Positions 53,778-59,234 of a stretch of DNA of 59,234 bases are shown here, piece after piece (within the stretch, counting starts at the first letter, position 1; each line of letters begins with the position of its first letter). The translations under genes were made by a program, and so were the position numbers. The notes under the pieces are model-generated. The model saw only the letters and a program-made list of their open reading frames with translations, was not told where the DNA came from and did no database searches. The stretch lies in contig JAJYUB010000022.1 of assembly GCA_021792795.1 (NCBI GenBank), forward strand, positions 1 through 59,234, read 5' to 3'. This DNA is from Acidobacteriota bacterium (GTDB lineage: Bacteria; Acidobacteriota; Terriglobia; Terriglobales; Acidobacteriaceae).

Positions 53778-55214
53778 CTACTTTCCGATGCAGAAGGTGG
53801 AAAAAATCAAGTTCAGGATATCGTCCGGGGTGGTTGCGCCGGTCAGCGCGTCCAGGCTTCGTAATGCGGAGTAAAGGTCCAGAAGCAGCATTTCATGGGG
53901 AACATTCGCAACGATCGCGTGCTCGCTATCCTGCAAGGCTTGCAACGTCTCAGAAACTGCCTGCTGTTGGCGCAGATTGGTCATCAGGCCGGCCTCGACT
54001 TCTTTGCCCTCTCCGCGGATCAGGGTAAGAATCGCTTCGCGCAGCGCTGCAATTCCTTCGCCGGTCAGCGCCGAAGTTTCAATCGCTGCCGGATTTCCTC
54101 CGCGCAAACTGGCAACCTCGCTTCCGGAGTTTCCGTGGGCCAAATCCATCTTGTTCAGCACCACGATGGCGCGCCGAGTGAGCATCTGTTCCAGCAGCGC
54201 GATCTCCTCCTTTGAGAGCGCCTCCGCTGTCGCGTCCAGCACCAGCAATGCAACGTCCGCATCGGCCAAGGCCTCGCGCGATTTTTGAATGCCAATACTT
54301 TCGGCTTCATCCTGCGCCGCCCGCAAGCCTGCGGTATCGATCAAATCGAGAGGAATCCCGCCCAGCGAAACTCGCTCCGTCACCAGGTCCCGCGTAGTTC
54401 CTGGCGTGGCGGTCACGATGGCGCGTTCGCGCTGCACCAGCCGATTGAACAGAGAGGATTTCCCCGCGTTCGGGCGTCCAACAATCGAGAGCGAAATTCC
54501 ATCGCGCACCACACGGCCGTACGCAAACGACGCTGCCAGCGCTTGCAGCGTCTCCCTGATCGCTTCGATCCGGTTCACGATAACCGCCGACGGCATCAGC
54601 TCAATGTCGTCTTCCGCAAAATCGATGCCGGCTTCCAACTCCGCAATCAGATGCACGAGTGCCTGTTTGATTGGCTGGATGCGCCTCGACAGCGCGCCTT
54701 CCATCTGCTCCGACGCGATTTTCGCCTGGTAGAGAGTTTGCGCCTCGATCAAGTCGCGCACAGCTTCTGCCTGGGTCAGGTCGATCCGCCCGGAAAGAAA
54801 TGCGCGCTCCGTAAATTCTCCGGGACGGGCGATACGCGCGCCTTGCGCGATGGCAGCGCGCACCAGCGCCTCCAACACCACTGGGGAACCATGCGCGGCA
54901 ATCTCCACCACGTCTTCTCGCGTGTAGGAGTTGGGCGCCTGAAAAAAAGTTGCGACGGCTTCATCGAGCCGTCTCGCGTTCGCAGGGTCTTCACTCTCCG
55001 GGTCGAGAATCTCCGCCAATTGTGCTTGGGTGTGGACCAGCGGCCTTGGCAAGCGAAGAAGCCTGGAGGCAACTTCAACCGCGCGCGTGCCGGAGAGCCG
55101 AACGATGCCGATCCCTCCACGACCCGGCGGCGTGGAAATGGCAACGATGGTGTCGCGCGGAAGATCGGCATGCAGATGTCGCGGCGCAACCGCAGGATGG
55201 GCTTGCTGATTCAC
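53778..55214 (-). CDS. mnmE: tRNA modification GTPase MnmE
   Basis: With MnmG it makes the 5-carboxymethylaminomethyl group on wobble uridine of tRNAs. The 478-residue protein has the N-terminal tetrahydrofolate-binding domain (PPGRGGIGIVRLSG; ending REDVVEIAAHGSPVV), helical middle, G1 loop GRPNAGKSSLFN, G3 DTAGLR, G4 NKMD and the C-terminal FCIGK signature that is essential for activity. It is the far end of the block running from rpmH. Confidence 0.96.
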   Translation of the reverse strand: MNQQAHPAVAPRHLHADLPRDTIVAISTPPGRGGIGIVRLSGTRAVEVASRLLRLPRPLVHTQAQLAEILDPESEDPANARRLDEAVATFFQAPNSYTREDVVEIAAHGSPVVLEALVRAAIAQGARIARPGEFTERAFLSGRIDLTQAEAVRDLIEAQTLYQAKIASEQMEGALSRRIQPIKQALVHLIAELEAGIDFAEDDIELMPSAVIVNRIEAIRETLQALAASFAYGRVVRDGISLSIVGRPNAGKSSLFNRLVQRERAIVTATPGTTRDLVTERVSLGGIPLDLIDTAGLRAAQDEAESIGIQKSREALADADVALLVLDATAEALSKEEIALLEQMLTRRAIVVLNKMDLAHGNSGSEVASLRGGNPAAIETSALTGEGIAALREAILTLIRGEGKEVEAGLMTNLRQQQAVSETLQALQDSEHAIVANVPHEMLLLDLYSALRSLDALTGATTPDDILNLIFSTFCIGK

Positions 55215-55287
55215 GGATCGATTCTACTTTGCCGGAAGAGACCGAGCGAAGCATCTAATGCAAACTTGGCAACACACGGAGCCTCGA

Positions 55288-55845
55288 TCAGCTTCGCCCA
55301 AATGTGCGCGCCCGTCCCGTTGCCGTGGAAGAAGGAGTTCTGGGCTGCCAGTTTTTCGGATAGACGACGACGGAACGCCGCATGCCTTCTCCGCTGCTTT
55401 CGCTGCGCAGGTCTTCATGGTTTTTCAGGGCCAGATGCAGCATCCGCCGCTCGCGGGAATTCATGGGCGCAAATTGATAGGGCTCGCTGGTACGGCGCAC
55501 CTGCTCGGCGGCCGTATCGGCGGCCAGGCGCAATTCCTGGGCGCGCAGCGCCTTGTAGCCGCGCGCGTCGAAGCTGATCCGGTCGTGCTCCGCCGGTTCC
55601 AGCCGCAGCGATTTTGCCGCGATATGTTCCAGTGAACGCAGCAATTCCGCGTTGTGCTCCAGCACCAGGTCCACATCCGGGCCTGCAATTTCCACGTAAA
55701 TCTCTCGCGACTCAAAGTTGTGAGGATCGGCTGCGCCGGCGCCCGCGGTGATTCGATATTTCAGGCGCAGGCCACCCTTGCCGACCACCATCTTGAGAAG
55801 TGCATCGATCGTTTCTACGGCAGATTGATAGTTTTCAATTGGCAT
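55288..55845 (-). CDS. jag: Jag/SpoIIIJ-associated KH-R3H protein
   Basis: A 185-residue RNA-binding protein starting at the ATG at 55845 (MPIENYQSAVETIDALLKMV). A KH-like part (residues about 15-90, with VGKGGLRLKYRITAGAGAA and FESREIYVEIAGPDVDLVL) is followed by an R3H part (residues about 90-150) with YQFAPMNSRERRMLHLALK. It lacks the N-terminal Jag-N domain of Firmicute proteins. It lies between mnmE and yidC, as in many bacteria. Confidence 0.85.
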   Translation of the reverse strand: MPIENYQSAVETIDALLKMVVGKGGLRLKYRITAGAGAADPHNFESREIYVEIAGPDVDLVLEHNAELLRSLEHIAAKSLRLEPAEHDRISFDARGYKALRAQELRLAADTAAEQVRRTSEPYQFAPMNSRERRMLHLALKNHEDLRSESSGEGMRRSVVVYPKNWQPRTPSSTATGRARTFGRS

Positions 55846-55876
55846 TGGTATCCATAATCTCGCTTCTACAGGTTTG

Positions 55877-57688
55877 TCAACGCCGCCCGACTGCAGCCGG
55901 TCGTCCACCCTTCTTTTTCATTGCACGCTTGGCTTGGATCTCACGCAACTCTCTACCCAGCTTAGTGCGATTGATCGCCATTTGCTGTCCAATACCGATC
56001 AGGTTGCTGCCGGACCAGTACAACGCCAAACCCGACGCATAATGCCAGCAGATAAATCCGCTGAACAGCGGCATCGTAAACGCCATCATCTTTTGCTGGG
56101 CGGCATCGACCCCCGGAGACGGCGTAAACATCTGGAAGAAGAACTGCGATACCACCATCAGGATGGGAAGGATGTGATACGGATCGGGCGCCGACAAATC
56201 GTGCAGCCAGAACCAATGCGCATGGCGCAGCTCAATCGCATTTTCCAGCATCGCGTAAAACGCGAAAATCAGGGGGAACTGCACCAGCATGGGAAGGCAG
56301 CCGCCAAACATGTTGACGCCTTCCTTCTTGTACAACTCCTGCATCTCCCGATTCATCTCCTGCTTGCGCGGGTCGTCGAACTTGTATTTCTTGTATTTCT
56401 CCTTGATAAAGTTCATCTGCGGCTGGATGCGCTGCATTTTGATCGACGACTTCATCATGGTGAAGCGGGTGGGAAACATGGCCAGCGTCAGAAACACCGT
56501 AAGGATCAGAATCGCCCAGCCCCAGTTATGCACCACGCGGTCATAGACCCAGCGCAGCAGGTAGAACAGCGGCTTGGCGATAAAAGACCACATGCCGTAA
56601 TGCACAATCGGAACCAGGTTCGGTCCGGTTGGTTTGCCATCCGGCCCCATGGCGCGGATCGACGACAACACGCCCAACGACTTGGGTCCGGCAAAAATTC
56701 TTACTGTGGTGGGGCCATTGACCGCACCCACGGCCGCACCTAACACCGGTTCAACCTCGGTCTCGCTCGTCTTCGGTTCGTTCGGATCTTTGGGAATATC
56801 CAGGGAGTGGCGCAGCGCGACAAAGGTGCTATTGGCCGGTGCTTCCGGTAGAAACATCGCGGCAAAATACAGATCGCTGACGCCGCCCCACTCCAGCGGG
56901 CCCGCCTGCGTCTCCCCATCGTTCACTTTCTTCGGCGCAATGCTTTCCACCTTGCCGTCGCTGGAGCGATCGATCTTCTGATAGGTCGAATAATCCCTGG
57001 CGTCTCGCTGATCGCCGAAGCCCGCCGGCCACGCCACCAGCGCCTCGACCGGCGCGCCATTCTGGGTCACGCTGACATCCGCCGTGACGACGTAACTGTT
57101 GTCGAAATGGAACGTCTTGCGGACCAGCAGATCGCCGGCGGAATAGTCGAACGTGAGATGATTGGGCACCGTCAGCGTGCCGGTTGCCGAAGGCACATAC
57201 AGTGCCTGCGCCAGACGCTGCCGCAAGCCCGCGTCATAGGTATAGATCGCCAGCGGATAGCCGAATTTTTCGGCCGCTGCAGGATGAACCAGGTCGAGCG
57301 GTTTGCCGTCGAAGTTGGTGTACTTCTTTAAAATCCACGAAGTCACTTCGCCGCCACGATTGCTGAAGGTAATTCGATACAGCTCGTTCTCCACGACCGT
57401 GGTGCTTAGGCTGGCGGCAGCGACCTTCGGCGTTGCCGCAGCGGATGTTCCCGCAGCGGCCGCATTGGCCACCGCATTCGGACTGGCGGCTCCAGCCGCG
57501 CCCGCGCTGTTCTGCTGGCTTGTATTCGTTTTTGCTGCAGTGGACTGGGCCGGAGAAGGGGCCGCCGGGTGCTTTGGGCGAAAAAATTGCATGCCCAGCA
57601 GAATTGCGGCAAAAACGACCGTAAACACCAGCAGAGAACTCGTATCCTGCTTCCCGCCTTGCTGATTAGGATTCTTATATTCGGCCAA
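55877..57688 (-). CDS. yidC: Membrane protein insertase YidC
   Basis: A 603-residue inner-membrane insertase. Start: TTG at 57688 (AGGAAG upstream), giving MAEYKNPNQQGGKQDTSSLLVF, the usual opening for this phylum; another TTG at 57709 is an alternative. An N-terminal helix (LLVFTVVFAAILLGMQFF), an Ala-rich linker (residues about 50-95), the large periplasmic beta-domain and the 5-helix core follow. The core shows PTRFTMMKSSIKMQRIQPQM and the essential MGGCLPMLVQFPLIFAFY. The cytosolic tail is basic (KKKGGRPAAVGRR). Confidence 0.94.
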   Translation of the reverse strand: MAEYKNPNQQGGKQDTSSLLVFTVVFAAILLGMQFFRPKHPAAPSPAQSTAAKTNTSQQNSAGAAGAASPNAVANAAAAGTSAAATPKVAAASLSTTVVENELYRITFSNRGGEVTSWILKKYTNFDGKPLDLVHPAAAEKFGYPLAIYTYDAGLRQRLAQALYVPSATGTLTVPNHLTFDYSAGDLLVRKTFHFDNSYVVTADVSVTQNGAPVEALVAWPAGFGDQRDARDYSTYQKIDRSSDGKVESIAPKKVNDGETQAGPLEWGGVSDLYFAAMFLPEAPANSTFVALRHSLDIPKDPNEPKTSETEVEPVLGAAVGAVNGPTTVRIFAGPKSLGVLSSIRAMGPDGKPTGPNLVPIVHYGMWSFIAKPLFYLLRWVYDRVVHNWGWAILILTVFLTLAMFPTRFTMMKSSIKMQRIQPQMNFIKEKYKKYKFDDPRKQEMNREMQELYKKEGVNMFGGCLPMLVQFPLIFAFYAMLENAIELRHAHWFWLHDLSAPDPYHILPILMVVSQFFFQMFTPSPGVDAAQQKMMAFTMPLFSGFICWHYASGLALYWSGSNLIGIGQQMAINRTKLGRELREIQAKRAMKKKGGRPAAVGRR

Positions 57689-57948
57689 GAGACTTCCTGT
57701 TGCTTTCAATTTCCGCAGTGCGATTTCTGCACAAACCCTTCCACAGCCAGGCCATGCCCGAAGTGAAGGTTGGATTTTTCTGCTGACTCGATCGTTCCGC
57801 GCCCATTTCGGGGCTCGACGTGCGGGGACGGTTCGCGCAGATTGCGGGTATACCTATCCTACCCGTTTTTATCGCTCACCTGCAGGCCTTGGGAACCGGC
57901 TGCGGGAACCCCGCGCCGAGAAGACAGCGAACACCGCCGCAGGACGCC

Positions 57949-58221
57949 TTATGGCACTGGATCGAACCCGCCGGCGCGACCCTTGCGGCTCCACGGATGA
58001 CATCGCGCAACCCTCGCCAACGCCATCGCAGACCCGCGCGCCCAGCCATAGCGGGCCACCGCGATTGCGGCATACTCCGAACAGGTTGGCTGAAAACGGC
58101 AGCCGCTGGGCATTGGCAACAGCGAGCCGCCCAGCGCATGAAGACCCGGCGAAATCCATCGTTGATAGAAGCGGACCAGCCGCTCGACGCAGGCGGCGCG
58201 ATGCTCCTGCTTAGTCGACAT
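57949..58221 (-). CDS. yidD: Membrane protein insertion efficiency factor YidD
   Basis: A 90-residue protein with the DUF37 pattern: [37 protein letters not shown] and [18 protein letters not shown]. The invariant PTCSEY motif is present. The start is the ATG at 58221 (alternative ATG at 58236); it overlaps the end of rnpA, as usual for the rnpA-yidD-yidC arrangement. Confidence 0.92.
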   Translation of the reverse strand: MSTKQEHRAACVERLVRFYQRWISPGLHALGGSLLPMPSGCRFQPTCSEYAAIAVARYGWARGSAMALARVARCHPWSRKGRAGGFDPVP

Positions 58222-58690
58222 GGGAGGAGTCTGCATCGCGGTCTTTCTTTAACGCCAGCTGCACCGCGCGAAACGCTCGCGCCACCTCGCGCTCAATCTG
58301 GGAGAATTCCGCTTCCAACACTGTCCGTCGCGGATGAAGAATCACGTCCACGCTGGCGGTCAGTTCTGTCTGCGCCTGGCGAACGGCCTGCCTCATGCGC
58401 CGCTTGATCCGATTGCGCTCGACCGCGTTTCCCAGTACTTTGCCAGCCGTCAGGCCGACCCGCGATCCAGGTTGCGTTTCAGGTAGCGGCGGTTCCGTTC
58501 CGTTCGATACGCTGGCGACTCCGACTTCATCCTGCGTCCTGCGAGCGGCGAAAAAATACGTCATCAACGGCAGCGACTGCCGTTTCCCCTCGCGATAGAC
58601 CCGCTGATAGTCCGCATGTTTCCGCAGCTTCGCCTGCCGCGCTGGAGTGGCGGCGGGCTTGCGAGAACGGGCTGGGGATTCGGCTGGCAT
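58211..58690 (-). CDS. rnpA: Ribonuclease P protein component
   Basis: A 159-residue protein assisting the RNase P RNA in 5' trimming of tRNAs. It has [18 protein letters not shown] at the N-terminal core and the RNR motif [17 protein letters not shown] (about residues 90-105), and a long charged tail. Size is a little larger than the family's usual 110-130 because of N- and C-terminal extensions. It is upstream of yidD and downstream of rpmH. Confidence 0.9.
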   Translation of the reverse strand: MPAESPARSRKPAATPARQAKLRKHADYQRVYREGKRQSLPLMTYFFAARRTQDEVGVASVSNGTEPPLPETQPGSRVGLTAGKVLGNAVERNRIKRRMRQAVRQAQTELTASVDVILHPRRTVLEAEFSQIEREVARAFRAVQLALKKDRDADSSHVD

Positions 58691-58867
58691 CGCTCACCGC
58701 TGGTCCTATTGTCGCGCAATTGGGCCCAAGAACCAGCGGCAATGTGCGCAGTACTCGTGTCAGGACTGCGATATTGAACGGCGAATCCCAAAATTAGGAG
58801 ATTTCGGCGGTGGGAACTAGGCCGGGTGGCCATCCTTCGCGTTCTTGGCGAAGGGTGGGAGGAGAAG

Positions 58868-59023
58868 TTAATCGCGATAGCTGGGGCTGACGGAGACGCG
58901 TTTGCGGCCCTTGGCGCGGCGGCGCGACAGTACGGCCTGCCCGGCTTTGGTCTTCATGCGGGCACGAAAGCCATGCGTCTTGGCGCGGTGGCGGCGATTC
59001 GGTTGAAATGTGCGCTTCGGCAT
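58868..59023 (-). CDS. rpmH: 50S ribosomal protein L34
   Basis: A 51-residue protein read from the ATG at 59023: [18 protein letters not shown], then [21 protein letters not shown] and [12 protein letters not shown]. This is the classic L34 sequence (a basic protein in the large subunit tunnel region). It was too short for ordinary open-frame calling and is added here. It lies next to the predicted dnaA start, the typical arrangement. Confidence 0.97.
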   Translation of the reverse strand: MPKRTFQPNRRHRAKTHGFRARMKTKAGQAVLSRRRAKGRKRVSVSPSYRD

Positions 59024-59069
59024 CGGAGTGCGCTCCTAAACAGAAATCGTATATAGACAGCAAACTTTA

Positions 59070-59098
59070 AGTATACCGGAGAACCGCCGCCCGCACAA
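59070..59098 (-). promoter_or_regulatory. Candidate rpmH promoter
   Basis: Read on the leftward strand: TTGTGC (59098-59093), a 17-base spacer, then TATACT (59075-59070). The -10 is close to consensus and the -35 is weak. It lies 47 bases before the rpmH start codon, a plausible leader. Sigma-70-type call by eye. Confidence 0.45.
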
Positions 59099-59140
59099 AG
59101 TCATGAACCGTCAGGGGGTGTGCGACATAAAAGTGGAGTT

Positions 59141-59168
59141 TTGCCATTTACTTTTTTTGTGGCATAAT
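59141..59168 (+). promoter_or_regulatory. Candidate dnaA promoter
   Basis: TTGCCA (59141-59146), a 16-base spacer and CATAAT (59163-59168), 36 bases before the predicted dnaA ATG. It resembles a sigma-70 promoter. The spacer contains a run of T that would favour opening. Call by eye. Confidence 0.5.
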
Positions 59169-59203
59169 TCTGTGCGTATAGATACGCGCAGATAGGAGTC
59201 CCC

Positions 59204-59234
59204 ATGCTCGATGCTCTCGCTGCCCTGGAGGCGG
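59204..59234 (+). CDS. dnaA: Probable dnaA, first codons only
   Basis: The ATG at 59204 follows TAGGAGTCCCC, a good ribosome-binding site. The ten visible codons (MLDALAALEA) fit the start of an acidobacterial DnaA, but they are too few to prove it. The call rests on position: dnaA normally stands beside rpmH/rnpA/yidD/yidC, divergent from them. The rest is beyond the window. Confidence 0.6.
   Translation, partial: MLDALAALEA

Overview
The window is about 60% GC and reads as chromosome from an Acidobacteriota bacterium, probably class Terriglobia. This is inferred from the mix of gene families: EgtB/EgtD, DUF885, DUF2911 and DUF5522 proteins, a multihaem cytochrome, and many TAT-exported proteins. 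I did not compare it with any database. The right edge is the replication-origin neighbourhood: mnmE, jag, yidC, yidD, rnpA and rpmH read leftward, and the first codons of a probable dnaA read rightward.

Layout. 1-620: left-edge IS66-type insertion sequence and a perfect 30-bp palindrome. 673-5787: ergothioneine pair egtB-egtD, a VIT-type metal transporter, a DUF5522 protein and murJ, all leftward. 5954-9459: an 11-haem cytochrome c fused to a cytochrome b-like membrane domain, behind a CRP/FNR-like palindrome, then a tryptophanase. 9478-13015: a TAT cupin, a zinc-ribbon PIN-like protein, a small zinc-ribbon protein and an HSL-type esterase, leftward. 13293-21471: a tripartite RND efflux system followed by its likely OmpR-type two-component system, then a frameshifted beta-propeller gene.

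22804-28075: LacD-type aldolase and RNase PH (leftward), then a cytosolic histidine kinase, an NtrC-type sigma-54 activator and a third protein that looks like a degenerate receiver joined to a degenerate kinase helix. 28174-33789: an exported protein made of eight cysteine-pair repeats, a VWA/MoxR pair, a Lon N-terminal-domain protein and a TPR protein. 33998-46783: housekeeping and metabolic genes (thioesterase, Mrp ATPase, mfd, DUF2911, DUF885, galU, peroxiredoxin, mpg, panC, panB) and an exported unknown.

46937-51056 holds the most interesting accessory part: a class-I isoprenoid-synthase-like protein, then a tight three-gene operon of a TAT-exported DsrE-like protein, a periplasmic-binding-protein-like protein and a dihaem TsdA-like cytochrome c. 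It looks like a periplasmic sulfur-oxidation module. 51206-53710: an orphan DppD-type ATPase, a decayed AAA+ ATPase gene and a decayed IS5-family element with recognisable terminal inverted repeats. 53778-59234: the conserved origin-side block.

Genes that probably work together: egtB with egtD; the RND pump with its two-component system; the kinase/NtrC/degenerate protein trio; the MoxR/VWA pair; panB with panC; the sulfur module; and yidC/yidD/jag/rnpA/rpmH/mnmE.
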